64,000 nucleotides of DNA from Candidozyma auris. Taxonomy: Eukaryota; Ascomycota; Pichiomycetes; Serinales; Metschnikowiaceae. The notes beneath the pieces are model-generated. The model was not told the DNA's origin and made no database searches. It was given only the letters and a program-made list of their open reading frames with translations. The stretch's first letter is position 1. Every line of letters starts with the position of its first letter. This document shows, in pieces, positions 31,136 to 40,790 of this stretch. The position numbers and the translations under genes are program-made. The stretch covers positions 496,001 through 560,000 of the forward strand of contig NC_072817.1 of assembly GCF_003013715.1 (NCBI RefSeq), written 5' to 3'.

Positions 31136-33046
31136 CTATCTAACGCTTTTCTCAATGAAATGTAAAAACCTCTCTCCATACTCACTTGCTGGAACAGCAG
31201 AAATTGAACTCCTATTATGGCCAATTGATCTCCAGACAGTTTCAATTCGTTTTTTTATTGAATAACTTGTCAAACAGTCAATGATCCCCATGTAGTAAAT
31301 GACTCTCGTGGGTTCATCGTGTTCGTTTGTACCTCGAATTCCACCATCATGCCCGTAGAATATGTACTTCGATCTTCCCGGAAAGTTGCTGGCGGGCAAG
31401 TCAGCATATCTATCGATATCTCGAGGATTGGTTTTAATTAAGTCACTTTTGTTGTTTGATTTAGGGTCGAAGACAGAAAGTTTACTTATTGTATTCGAAT
31501 TCCCCTTCAGTACGTCATGAATACCCAATAAAAGAGAATAGTCCATAGCATTTATTCTCTTCAAGAATTCAACGTCCGCTTCAAGTTGTTTAAGAAAAAT
31601 TTTTCGTTTCTGTGGACCAAAACATATTCCATCCTTCCTTTCGAGCCAATTGAGATCCTTGAAAGTAATGTGCGATAAATCGGACTTTTTCAATTCATCA
31701 GAAGGGACTTTGGTGAATCTTCCCCAAGTTGAGCCTTTTAAGTCATACTTGTAATGTATATCTCTGTGCGGTGGAAAGAGATTATTCATGACAATGAAAT
31801 GTACTTTTTTCATGCCACCCTTTACCTTGAGACGATGCAAGCCGTAGAATTGCGATATAAGGGTGTTGGGGTTACTCTTCACATGCGAATAATAGTCTTT
31901 GAGGATCCGTCGAAGCTGCTTGTGTTCTGAATGGTGTATAGTTTTTATAATGAAACGGAAGTCTCTAGAGTAATAAAAAAATGACCCACTCTTTCCGGGA
32001 GACCCAAGCTCTGATAGTATATACTTGCCAGTTATTGAAATGAGATAGTCTGCCGGGTCGATTCCAAAGACCGCACGTAACTCACGAAAGACCTCAGGAC
32101 AATAATCTTTAAACTTGAAATCGTATTTCGAAGACGGAGTTAATTCATTGCCATCCATGTTGAAGGTGAGTTTTTTGGTAGTTTTGAAGTCTTCATCATT
32201 AATTTTTTTCATCACCCCAGAGCAACGTGATACAGCCACACGAATACCTGTTAACATATTATATGCCATGACGAAATTTTGATGACCCTCAGTAATTCTA
32301 TTTCCAACAGGCGTAGTTTCGTCATCATAAAATTCCTTTCTTTTTTGCTTTTTAATATTTCTTTTCATGATAATGGAATTTCTCATTCGTGAAATCTCGT
32401 CATCGAAAGTGCTCTTTGCAGGGTTGAGTCGAAGCTTTTGTATGTCGGCAGTGGAATTGGCTCTATGATATCTTGGAGAGGAAAAATCGAGGTGTGATGG
32501 TATCTGACATGGTGAACTTTCTGTTGCAACCAGGGAGTCAATGGTTCTCTTCGAGCTCATTGTGCGCCCATCATTCTGAGTGAGTGGCGAGGTATGCCTT
32601 CTTAGCGGAGCTATCCTCGAGCTTTTGTCAAAAGATTTCCCTTTGTGTCTATCAAATCTTGCCACACACGTCTCATCTCCTTTAACTGATTGCATGGTAG
32701 ATCCAGTGAGAGCCTTTATGGGATCCAAAATATCGTTGTCCACAGAGCTTGATATCATCTTCAGGTTGAGGACTTCCTTATGAGTCTCGGTGGCAACGCC
32801 TTTGGAACCCTTTTGTAAATCGGTTTTTAGGCTATTGGGTGTACCCGCTATCGTTTCAAGTGACCGGGCAATTGTTTCACCACTAGCCGTCTCAGATCCG
32901 CCAGATCGAACAGCTCGGAATGATCGTGAAGTCGGGGTCAAAGGTTGTTCTCTTTTCATTTCTTTGGTCTCTCGCGATTCATCTTTCAAGCGCACATCGT
33001 TAGACGAGGATGCTTCAACGACTGGTGTCGCTTCAAGCTGAATCAT
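31136..33046 (-). CDS. MSS4: Phosphatidylinositol-4-phosphate 5-kinase
   Basis: The essential plasma-membrane kinase that makes PI(4,5)P2 from PI4P, controlling actin and endocytosis. The N-terminal ~220 residues are Ser/Thr-rich, basic and disordered. The PIPK domain occupies about 250-630, with SGKSGSFFYYSRD-type glycine-loop sequence, YDLKGSTWGR, MDYSLLLGIHD and the C-terminal GIIDCLTSYSIKKR element. The extended frame to 33073 starts at a non-ATG codon; 33046 is the first ATG, giving 636 residues. This is shorter than Saccharomyces Mss4 (779), with the difference in the disordered N-terminus. Divergent from the secreted orphan. Confidence 0.94.
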   Translation of the reverse strand: MIQLEATPVVEASSSNDVRLKDESRETKEMKREQPLTPTSRSFRAVRSGGSETASGETIARSLETIAGTPNSLKTDLQKGSKGVATETHKEVLNLKMISSSVDNDILDPIKALTGSTMQSVKGDETCVARFDRHKGKSFDKSSRIAPLRRHTSPLTQNDGRTMSSKRTIDSLVATESSPCQIPSHLDFSSPRYHRANSTADIQKLRLNPAKSTFDDEISRMRNSIIMKRNIKKQKRKEFYDDETTPVGNRITEGHQNFVMAYNMLTGIRVAVSRCSGVMKKINDEDFKTTKKLTFNMDGNELTPSSKYDFKFKDYCPEVFRELRAVFGIDPADYLISITGKYILSELGSPGKSGSFFYYSRDFRFIIKTIHHSEHKQLRRILKDYYSHVKSNPNTLISQFYGLHRLKVKGGMKKVHFIVMNNLFPPHRDIHYKYDLKGSTWGRFTKVPSDELKKSDLSHITFKDLNWLERKDGICFGPQKRKIFLKQLEADVEFLKRINAMDYSLLLGIHDVLKGNSNTISKLSVFDPKSNNKSDLIKTNPRDIDRYADLPASNFPGRSKYIFYGHDGGIRGTNEHDEPTRVIYYMGIIDCLTSYSIKKRIETVWRSIGHNRSSISAVPASEYGERFLHFIEKSVR

Positions 33047-33657
33047 TTCACCTATCCATGAACTTGCAAACACAACGCTTGAAGGATAAAATGCTAAAAG
33101 CTTCGTAAGCTGGATAACTCTTTATCTTTTGAAGGTCGAGAAATCCCAAAGCAGTCACAAGGAATGAATACTTGAATTGTATTTAAAAAAAATTCGAGAT
33201 AAATTTCGGAAGTTGAGTTTAGACAGCCCTCTGATTGACATACCGTCTCATTTGCGACCAGTCCTTTCTCAACAGACTTTCTCACTGCATAAAAAACTGC
33301 AGCATCCACCGATGCCAAATTCAAATCAATACTTGAAGCATGCGATATCCTGACATGTACTTCATTTTTACTTCTTCATTCTTCAACATCAATTGTACAA
33401 CTTTTTTGTATTGCCCTATTGTTGTAGAAAAAATGCGTCCCTCTTTCCCCAATTATTGACGAATGCTGTCCTTTCTTTTGACGAATGCGGAAATTACACT
33501 GCTGAGATTGCCACATCTCCGTTAGCCAGGGTACTTTACTTTTATTGAACGAGAAGATCAAATGGAGAAGTTGGAAATATATTAATTCTTTGTTTGCTTG
33601 TCAACATCCGACAGTATCTTAAGGTTTTGATCGCAATATTGACGAGAACCAGCACCT
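33047..33657. other. Divergent MSS4-orphan spacer
   Basis: About 610 bases with only short unrecognised ORFs, none supported. A minus-strand frame of 76 codons (33094-33324) has no ortholog that I know. Confidence 0.4.
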
Positions 33658-34527
33658 ATGCCTTACGAATTCTCTCTGAAAGTTCTTACAAGACACATAT
33701 TATTTGTCTTATTTCTTTGCATGATAGCTTTATCAACTCTGAAGCGAGATGAAGAGCAAGCCATGGCGAGCTCGACACTTGTCGAAGTTGAGCTGATCGA
33801 TGAAGTTGAGTCAAATTATGGTAGTGTTATCAGAGACAGAAATAAGCTGATTTATTTCTACATGAGGTCTTCAAAAACGTACTTGGCTTTCACGAATGTT
33901 GACCATTCTGAAGCTCTAGATGATGTTTGGTTAACAAGTCAATATTACAACAGAGGTCTATCTGGAAGTACATGGGGTGATCAAGCCACACAATCAACGG
34001 TATTTCTCATCGAATTTGAGTTACACGTAGATTTGACTCCAAATAGCTTACAAACGATGCCCGTTTCCAATTGTCACGAAGAGTTGGAGGGGGAGGGTGG
34101 CTTCATAGCAATGCTGATAAGCTCCACCGACTCCAATGATGCGCTGATCTCATTTGGAATATCCCCTAACATTTTTGTCTCAGCTTTGGAGATCTCGACA
34201 GGGATCAGCATCGCCAGATCACAGAGCATTACAAATACAATCACTTGCAAAGCACGTCACGGGGAAACAGTACAAATCATGCTCAGAAATACAAGAATTG
34301 TGCGTCATTATGTTAGATATCGTCAGAGGTCATTTAATTTGATAACCAACACCTTTTCGAACCTATCAATACAAAAGGTGAGCAATACAGGCTATCACGT
34401 TGTAAAGGGCGCAGAAGGCGAATATGTGTGTGCGGCGAGCTCAAATATGGCATTGCAATGTTCTCAAAACGCTTTAGGGACGCATAATCTTGACGGTATG
34501 TCTAGATTCCAGGTTTATTCTAAATAG
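33658..34527 (+). CDS. Secreted orphan protein with signal peptide and Kex2-type site
   Basis: I do not recognise this 289-residue protein. It begins with a clear signal sequence (hydrophobic core about residues 14-27), followed directly by a dibasic LKR at 28-30, a canonical Kex2 processing site before DEEQ. The mature part has four cysteines, enough for two disulfides, and beta-rich alternation, with no membrane segment, GPI signal or Ser/Thr-rich stalk. It sits between MSS4 and APD1 with ATG and stop intact, and its codon use looks like that of its neighbours. A secreted or vacuolar lineage-specific protein is the best description; an effector or killer-like role would be speculation. Confidence 0.65.
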   Translation: MPYEFSLKVLTRHILFVLFLCMIALSTLKRDEEQAMASSTLVEVELIDEVESNYGSVIRDRNKLIYFYMRSSKTYLAFTNVDHSEALDDVWLTSQYYNRGLSGSTWGDQATQSTVFLIEFELHVDLTPNSLQTMPVSNCHEELEGEGGFIAMLISSTDSNDALISFGISPNIFVSALEISTGISIARSQSITNTITCKARHGETVQIMLRNTRIVRHYVRYRQRSFNLITNTFSNLSIQKVSNTGYHVVKGAEGEYVCAASSNMALQCSQNALGTHNLDGMSRFQVYSK

Positions 34528-34659
34528 CTATGTACCCTTCATATTGTAAAACGAATTCCTTTCAACATTTCCTATACAGGTCTATGGATCACTCGGATCC
34601 GAGCTCACGTTTAGCGATAATATCCCAACGCCACATACGTGCATCTCGAAATTCTGTGA

Positions 34660-35571
34660 ATGGGCCTTTTAGATTTTTTCAAAAGCTCTGATACCCATGA
34701 AGCTGAACTTGCGAAGGCTGGTTTCGAGATATCAAGCTGCAGTCAAGAATGTGATTCTTGTACTTCGTCGTTCCCCTCAAGCTTAAAGTTATCCGATGGC
34801 TCCGATGATGATTTATGGGGAACTACTAAACCGTACGGATTACACATCGTCATACCAACGAATAAATCAGACTGGCCTCATGACGCTGTTAGTGGTTCTG
34901 GCTCTTTTGCGAAAAAGGTCGATGCTTGGGCTTCCAAATCGAAAATAAATTTTGGAGCCCTGGATAATATCAAGGTTACGGTTTCTTCTTTATCTTCACT
35001 CGAGCTAGAACGTGATCCCAGATATATGGATGGTAATACCGGGGATGTACTACTACTTCCATTTTTTATTTGGATAAAAAATCTAGAAGTCGGTGAAGTG
35101 GACGAGGCTCTAGGAACAATAGTCCCAAAGCTCGTTCTGTTTAGAAATGAACGTCTCACGAAGTTACCGTCAGATTTGAACACAAACTTTCCTAAGTTGA
35201 CGATAGAAACTGACCCTAACTTGGCATACATCTTCTTATGCTCTCACAGAACTAGAGATAAGAAATGTGGAATCACAGCACCAATCATGAAGAGAGAGAT
35301 GGACATGTATTTAAGAGAGCTTGGCCTTTATAGAGATTTTGGTGACGATCGAGACGGAGGAGTCTCCGTATCCTTTGTCAATCACATTGGTGGACACAAA
35401 TACGCGGCAAATGTTATTATTTATCTCAAGAAATCCGGTAAGAATATTTGGCTTGCTCGATGCAAACCCAATAATGTCATCCCCATCATCGATGAATGCG
35501 TTGTGAATAATGGAAGGGTGTGGCCGGAGAAAATTAGACAAGTGCAGAAGTTTCAGCCTGTCGATTGGTGA
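34660..35571 (+). CDS. APD1: Apd1-type thioredoxin-like ferredoxin ([2Fe-2S], Cys2His2 ligation)
   Basis: A 303-residue sucrase/ferredoxin-like protein. The likely cluster ligands are C194 and C203 (CSHRTRDKKC) and H242 and H246 (HIGGH). Their spacing (9, 39, 4) matches the ligands I recall for Saccharomyces Apd1. An N-terminal CSQECDSC-type Cys cluster precedes a conserved DLWGTTKPYGLHIVIPT stretch. Apd1-type proteins are cytosolic redox proteins whose loss alters sensitivity to some oxidants and drugs. The lack of a mitochondrial presequence favours Apd1 over its paralogue Aim32. Convergent with the PDI-like gene, only 28 bases away. Confidence 0.8.
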   Translation: MGLLDFFKSSDTHEAELAKAGFEISSCSQECDSCTSSFPSSLKLSDGSDDDLWGTTKPYGLHIVIPTNKSDWPHDAVSGSGSFAKKVDAWASKSKINFGALDNIKVTVSSLSSLELERDPRYMDGNTGDVLLLPFFIWIKNLEVGEVDEALGTIVPKLVLFRNERLTKLPSDLNTNFPKLTIETDPNLAYIFLCSHRTRDKKCGITAPIMKREMDMYLRELGLYRDFGDDRDGGVSVSFVNHIGGHKYAANVIIYLKKSGKNIWLARCKPNNVIPIIDECVVNNGRVWPEKIRQVQKFQPVDW

Positions 35572-35599
35572 GAGATGGCGATATACGATCCAAGGCTCA

Positions 35600-36664
35600 T
35601 CATTGTTTATATTTAATCATTCCTTGTAGGATCTTCACTCTCAATTTTGTGAAACATTTGGCATCTTGTGTAAGCAGAATGTTGCTTTGTTGAAGAAGAC
35701 ATTGTAGGCGAGTTAACTCAACAGAAAGCGCCTGTTTATTATCACGAAGCATGTGAATGAGTGAGTGGTAGTATGACATTATTCGGAGATCACCTATATT
35801 TTTCTGGTTTTGATAAAACTTGCTGTCGTCCACCTTAATAAGAAAGTCAAGTATGGCGATACAACTTGTTCCGTCGTATTCTTCAAAGCTCACATTAAAG
35901 TCACGGAAGGTTTCATTTCCCGTCGCATTGGGTGAATTCACCAATGCTGAGTGGTGACTCACGAATGCGCTCAAATGTTCCAGACTTGAAACAGGAAGTA
36001 GTATGCTATTAATGTGACCCTCCCCATCGAGCCCCATCAACACTGGAGACTCTAACTCAATGTCGTCAGCAAAGAAATGCTCGATATACTGCAAATTTGA
36101 ATTTTCATTGTCCAAAGCCATTTTGTACCACAGCAGCAGGAGCTCTTCGGAAAAATGAGTACCACCTTGTATCAATACGAGAGTAGGTTTGTCATTAAAA
36201 GCTTGATCGGTAAAATTCATATCTGTAGTCTTCATGAGGCTAAATCCAAGGTCTTTTTTGGAAATTGCCGTTTCATCATCAAGCCTTACACCTGAGGCGA
36301 CTTGAATGAAGTTACTTATGGATTCAAAATCCCTTACGCCAATATATTGAACCGGTTTTTTGCTTCCCTCGATGAATAATAACAAAGTGGGATACCCTCC
36401 AACATTATACTTTTTTGCCATCTTTCTCCCATCCTTGTCACCATTCACTTTAACAATTTGAATTTCATGTTTTATTGCGAACCTTTCCGCTAAATTCTCT
36501 ATAGTAGGCATCAATAACTTACAGTGCCGGCACCATTCAGCGTAGAAGTCAACCAATGTAGTCTTTTGTGAATGGAAGAGTAATGATGTGAGATTATGAT
36601 CAGTTCCGACCAAGACATTAGAAGCTAACGTCACAGTGAAAATTAAAGAGTAAAATAAGTACAT
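35600..36664 (-). CDS. Protein disulfide isomerase-like ER protein, CRHC active site
   Basis: A 354-residue secretory protein with an N-terminal signal sequence (residues 1-16), one thioredoxin domain with the redox motif CRHC (C45/C48 in YAEWCRHCK) and a C-terminal helical region. Several N-glycosylation sequons are visible (NLT, NFT, NAT, NVS). The conserved cis-Pro motif is YPTLLLF. It ends in KYKQ, not HDEL or a similar ER-retention signal, and shows no clear C-terminal membrane anchor. It resembles fungal single-domain PDI/Mpd-type oxidoreductases more than Pdi1 itself. The upstream frame lacks an ATG until 36664. Divergent from the glutaredoxin-like gene. Confidence 0.75.
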   Translation of the reverse strand: MYLFYSLIFTVTLASNVLVGTDHNLTSLLFHSQKTTLVDFYAEWCRHCKLLMPTIENLAERFAIKHEIQIVKVNGDKDGRKMAKKYNVGGYPTLLLFIEGSKKPVQYIGVRDFESISNFIQVASGVRLDDETAISKKDLGFSLMKTTDMNFTDQAFNDKPTLVLIQGGTHFSEELLLLWYKMALDNENSNLQYIEHFFADDIELESPVLMGLDGEGHINSILLPVSSLEHLSAFVSHHSALVNSPNATGNETFRDFNVSFEEYDGTSCIAILDFLIKVDDSKFYQNQKNIGDLRIMSYYHSLIHMLRDNKQALSVELTRLQCLLQQSNILLTQDAKCFTKLRVKILQGMIKYKQ

Positions 36665-36999
36665 ATTTCTGCGAACTCCGTGCAAGGAGCAAGTCTAAAG
36701 TTGAACGATGTGTGGCGCGCTGTTCAGTACAGTAGCTTCGGTGTTGAGAGTCAATAGGAGTAAGTGGGTTTAAAAGTGGACTAATACATATTAATTTTGC
36801 GTATTCCTGTACTGGAGGGGAATACCCCTGTTCATATAATGCTCGGAAAGGACAATGATTCTCACAGTTCCAGGTGAGATTAAGCAATTTTTCAGACTCT
36901 GGTGGCCATGCACTTTATTTTTCTTGTTCTTGCATATCACAGAATATTCAACAAGAATAAGCTGTCACGTGCACAAAGCAATACGCACATCACTATGAA
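36665..36999. other. Divergent PDI-like / glutaredoxin-like spacer
   Basis: No gene is supported. CACGTG occurs at 36966-36971, about 30 bases before the glutaredoxin-like start. Confidence 0.4.
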
Positions 37000-37359
37000 A
37001 TGGAAAAAAGGGAGAAAACCTGTGAATATTTCATCCAGCACATGCTTTCAAAAAAGATCATAAGATATGCTTCTCATCAAGCAAGATGTAGAAAGGTTCA
37101 TCTAACATTATATACTAAAGATAATTGTCAGCTATGCATTACCGCTAGGGATGTACTTAATAGGGTTATGAAAGAGTGTTCCTACGAAACAATCTCTTTA
37201 GAAGTTGTGGACATCATGAAACCAGAGAATTCTGACTCTTTTGAGCGATACTGCTATGACGTTCCTGTTCTTCACATTAGGAAGCCATCGATGCAGAAAC
37301 CAATCAAGTTTATGCACAATTTTGATCATGAAAAGCTCCTTAAGGAATTGCAGACTTGA
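37000..37359 (+). CDS. Glutaredoxin-like protein, YDR286C family
   Basis: A 119-residue thioredoxin-fold protein with a CQLC motif (C43/C46 in YTKDNCQLC), a DVPVLHI cis-Pro strand and length typical of the DUF836 glutaredoxin-like family, such as yeast YDR286C. An internal ATG at 37042 gives MLSKKIIRYASHQARCRK, a strongly basic amphipathic start resembling a mitochondrial presequence, and may be the true start (105 residues). The redox substrate is unknown in this family. Confidence 0.78.
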   Translation: MEKREKTCEYFIQHMLSKKIIRYASHQARCRKVHLTLYTKDNCQLCITARDVLNRVMKECSYETISLEVVDIMKPENSDSFERYCYDVPVLHIRKPSMQKPIKFMHNFDHEKLLKELQT

Positions 37360-37724
37360 TGGTGGCTGTCGAAAATTACCTTTTGATCAGCTCTATTACC
37401 GTATATATATATATATATATATTTTTAGACTGCATAGTCTTTTTCTTCCTTGAAGATAATAGTTTGATATTTCAGCTCGTTTTAAACAGCTATACTAGCT
37501 CGGCTCATTAATCTAGTGTAAGTTTGCTATACGGAATGCTGGCATATCCAAATACTAATGCAATATATTACTTGTGTCAAATATTTCACATTCACGAAAC
37601 TTGCCTTGATCGTGTGTTTTGTTGTATACAGTACCGAGTGTTTATCGGAGATTAGTATTACCCCTGCGGGGTTTAACTCGTACTCGTTGTGGACCTGCTC
37701 AAATAACTACAAAACCGAAAAGTC
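37360..37724. other. Spacer with a TA microsatellite
   Basis: No gene is seen. A perfect (TA)n run lies at about 37402-37421 in the 3' region of the glutaredoxin-like gene. Confidence 0.6.
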
Positions 37725-38597
37725 ATGAATCGTCAAAGAACAGCACTTGTCACGGGCGCGTCATCGGGAATAGGATATGCCACTGCTCTTGAATTTCAAA
37801 AAAGAGGGTACAAAACATTTGCATGTGCAAGACGGCTCGAACCAATGGCAGATCTCGAGAGAGAGGGGGTTACCGTATTTCAATTGGACGTGTCAGACTT
37901 AGAGAGTGTTAGAAGAGCCAAGAGGTATTTGCAAGAAGCAACAAATGGCTATTTAGATGTGCTATTCAATAACGCTGGACAATCGTGTACATTCCCTGCC
38001 CTTGATGTGACAGATGATCAATTTACTCAGTGTTTTCAAGTGAACGTTTTTGGTCCAATAAGAATGACAAGAGAGCTTGCTCCGCTTCTTATCAATGCAA
38101 GAGGAGTGGTGGGCTTCACAGGTTCGGTGAGTGGAATAGTGCCATTTCCTTTTTCATCTGTATACTCGTCGACCAAAAGCGCAATTCATCAATTTGCCGC
38201 TTGTCTCCGACTCGAATTGAAGCCCTTCGGTGTGAAGGTTATCAACATCATTACTGGTGGGGTGAAGACCAATATTCAAGACACGAGGCCATTACCGGAG
38301 ACCTCCCTCTATAACGTGCCAGGGATCAAAGAGTCGATGGATGAAAGACGGGCAATGGCTGCGAAGAATAATCCCATGGATCCTAAAACTTATGCCTTCA
38401 AAGTTGTTAATGACTTCGAGAATGCTTCGCTTGATGGCAGGCTCAATTATTATAGAGGTCACATGGCCACGATATTAACATGGATAATGTTGTGCTGTCC
38501 TAGATATTTGGTTGAGCGTAGTTTGGTAAGAAAATTTCGCTTGACCAACATATTTGCCTACCTAAAAGAAAGATATTTGAAGCACAAAATCGAATAG
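37725..38597 (+). CDS. AYR1: 1-acyldihydroxyacetone-phosphate reductase (SDR)
   Basis: A 290-residue short-chain dehydrogenase of the Ayr1 type, which reduces 1-acyl-DHAP with NADPH to 1-acylglycerol 3-phosphate (lysophosphatidate) on lipid droplets and the ER, feeding phospholipid synthesis. Visible motifs are the TGASSGIG cofactor loop (residues 10-17), NNAG near 86 and the catalytic YSSTK with Y147 and K151. A hydrophobic C-terminal segment around 245-265 (ILTWIMLCCP) could anchor the protein to membranes. The ATG at 37725 gives the usual tight N-terminus. Convergent with ROG1 (32 bases between stops). Confidence 0.85.
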   Translation: MNRQRTALVTGASSGIGYATALEFQKRGYKTFACARRLEPMADLEREGVTVFQLDVSDLESVRRAKRYLQEATNGYLDVLFNNAGQSCTFPALDVTDDQFTQCFQVNVFGPIRMTRELAPLLINARGVVGFTGSVSGIVPFPFSSVYSSTKSAIHQFAACLRLELKPFGVKVINIITGGVKTNIQDTRPLPETSLYNVPGIKESMDERRAMAAKNNPMDPKTYAFKVVNDFENASLDGRLNYYRGHMATILTWIMLCCPRYLVERSLVRKFRLTNIFAYLKERYLKHKIE

Positions 38598-38629
38598 TGA
38601 ATTTGTATAGGTATTCTTAACCTCATGAG

Positions 38630-40666
38630 CTAAATTTTCGCTGTTAACTTTGGCTCAGCGAAAATCTGATCTAATAAATGATCTATTACACCCCAACCAT
38701 ATCCATTTGCAAAACGACGTCTAACAATGATATTGTTATGTGCATCGGGGGGAAGATACACAAGAACTTTTCTCCAGTTAAGTCCGTAAGAGTGATACTT
38801 TCTGGCTATTTTGACCTGCTTTTCAAGTTTCCACTCTCGAGATCTGATAAGTCGCTTGAAGGTTCCAACTGCAGGCGTAGTATCCTGAGGAATGTGATTG
38901 AAATGATAAAATCGATCATGAAATATAACCAGAGATCGCTTCGAAGGCTCATTGATGTAACTCCGCGACGGGACTGGGCATAGCAAAGTACTCAAAGCAG
39001 ACTCAACAGCAGAAGCTTTTGGTGGAATGTAATAGGAGGCATCTTCATCGTAATCTGGCAGATCTGATTCCTCATCATCCAGCAAGGAAGTTTCACTCCC
39101 CTTTGCCGAGATTTTTGAATACCACTTTTTTCGCCTGACAGATTTTGCTTGCCGTAATTTATCAAGCGTCAAAGATTCTGCGATACCTTCATTGAAAGAA
39201 TTGTCGGCAGTAAACTTTCCAGACTTACGCTGAGACATTTCAAAAGACAAAGAATCGTAAGGAACGGCACCAACATCATGACCCAGAGCATTCGTCTCAG
39301 TACTACCTATACTGCTATTGTCTCTATGTGTGCGATCATTCAATTGTTCGGGATGGCTCCTTAGAGCGCTTACGTCACCCATAGCAGCCCAATCTAAGTA
39401 CAAAAGTGAACTTGTCCGTAGGGGCACGATTCCGTCGTTGAAAGCGTTGGCGTATACGGTTCGCAGTTTAAATGCTTTGAGTACTGATTGAACAGGCTCA
39501 TCTGGGAGAGTCTCGAGAATAGGTTTGAAACCATCTCGCTTGTTATCATTTTTCTCGTGTTTTATCAGAGGGAGTTTCTTCAGCAACGTCAAGTCACGAC
39601 CTGTTTTACCTAGTGTACCCAAGTCAAGGAACCAGGAGACCCATAGACTCATCTCACTAATTATTCCGAGCATGGGACTCGCAAGACAAATGAAATGTTC
39701 AAGTTGAATATTGTTTCTCTTGAAGTAATCGTTACCCTTAACAAGTAATATGTGCTTTAAAGCGTAGAGCTGAACCGGACCGCCCAAAGAATGGGCCACA
39801 AAACTAATCTTTTCAATCAGCATTCCTGACTTTTTGAAGGAGTCGATTATATTTGTCACATGAAAAGAAACACCGACACCGAGCTTGTGTATCCCCTTTT
39901 CTGTACGACCTGCGTTCCCTCTGTAGCCAGATACCACAATGTTTTGGTCTAATGAAAGGAGCTGGTCTCTAAGATAGAGCATATCAGCAGTGAGATTCGA
40001 GAAAAGACCGTGAGTAACAATGACTAAATGCATGGGCAAGTTCGGATCGCGTGGCTCCAAATTCCAAATGTCCTCTGTCAGTTTAAAATTCACCATAAGA
40101 TTGGGATTGCTAGAGATTGATAAAGTTTCAGTCAGTTCATCGTCCCGAGGGTTGTTAAATTGCATATTCATGTCGCCTTTGGTCAAAGAGGTGAGTACAG
40201 AGCGGTTTAATCTTCTCATGCTATGAATGTTATCGCCGATCATAAAATCGTATAGCACCGTTGCTTTTTTATTTAGCACAATCTGAGAAATTATGTCGCA
40301 TTCCCATGAATAGATCTTGCTTCCATCATTATCCACGCGTTTTAAGCTATTACCGTTTAAAGATAATTTAACATTAAATGTCTGGCCTGGTTTAATAGCG
40401 TTTTTGAAAAGAATCTCAGGATTACTGAGTGGATCATCGGCCCTGAAAGGCTTTTTATGATCAAAGTTGCAAGGAACAACGTGGCTATACAATATGAACG
40501 GTCCATTCAAAAGATGGATAGCTCGGAGAGGAGTCTTCTCCAAGTTCTTTATTCGTAAGAATATCTCCGTCTCATTGAAATCCTTGGCTCGATACTCAAT
40601 ACGATATCTGGCAACATCCCCAATTCGTAGATGCCTTTGATCTCTGTACCAAAGGAAAGAATTCAT
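38630..40666 (-). CDS. ROG1: Putative lipase, DUF676 family, Rog1-like
   Basis: A 678-residue serine hydrolase like yeast Rog1, a monoacylglycerol lipase, and its relatives YDL109C and YDR444W. The N-terminal ~190 residues are the family-specific beta domain. The alpha/beta-hydrolase domain begins near LVIVTHGLF (about 215) and contains the nucleophile elbow VAHSLGG with S293. A disordered, charged segment follows (about 430-560). The C-terminal block FHDRFYHFNHIPQD with its downstream motifs is conserved in the family and holds candidate catalytic-triad residues. Length is close to the 685 residues of Saccharomyces Rog1. Rog1 versus the two relatives cannot be settled by eye. Confidence 0.8.
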   Translation of the reverse strand: MNSFLWYRDQRHLRIGDVARYRIEYRAKDFNETEIFLRIKNLEKTPLRAIHLLNGPFILYSHVVPCNFDHKKPFRADDPLSNPEILFKNAIKPGQTFNVKLSLNGNSLKRVDNDGSKIYSWECDIISQIVLNKKATVLYDFMIGDNIHSMRRLNRSVLTSLTKGDMNMQFNNPRDDELTETLSISSNPNLMVNFKLTEDIWNLEPRDPNLPMHLVIVTHGLFSNLTADMLYLRDQLLSLDQNIVVSGYRGNAGRTEKGIHKLGVGVSFHVTNIIDSFKKSGMLIEKISFVAHSLGGPVQLYALKHILLVKGNDYFKRNNIQLEHFICLASPMLGIISEMSLWVSWFLDLGTLGKTGRDLTLLKKLPLIKHEKNDNKRDGFKPILETLPDEPVQSVLKAFKLRTVYANAFNDGIVPLRTSSLLYLDWAAMGDVSALRSHPEQLNDRTHRDNSSIGSTETNALGHDVGAVPYDSLSFEMSQRKSGKFTADNSFNEGIAESLTLDKLRQAKSVRRKKWYSKISAKGSETSLLDDEESDLPDYDEDASYYIPPKASAVESALSTLLCPVPSRSYINEPSKRSLVIFHDRFYHFNHIPQDTTPAVGTFKRLIRSREWKLEKQVKIARKYHSYGLNWRKVLVYLPPDAHNNIIVRRRFANGYGWGVIDHLLDQIFAEPKLTAKI

Positions 40667-40790
40667 AACACTCCGGAAACAAAGTGTATCATTTGCTTGA
40701 CACCACTTTTGCTGTACTGCATACCAAAAGGACTACACTGTGTATCTCGCAGTTTTTATCAGTTCAAGTTATGTACGCTATTCTAAGATC

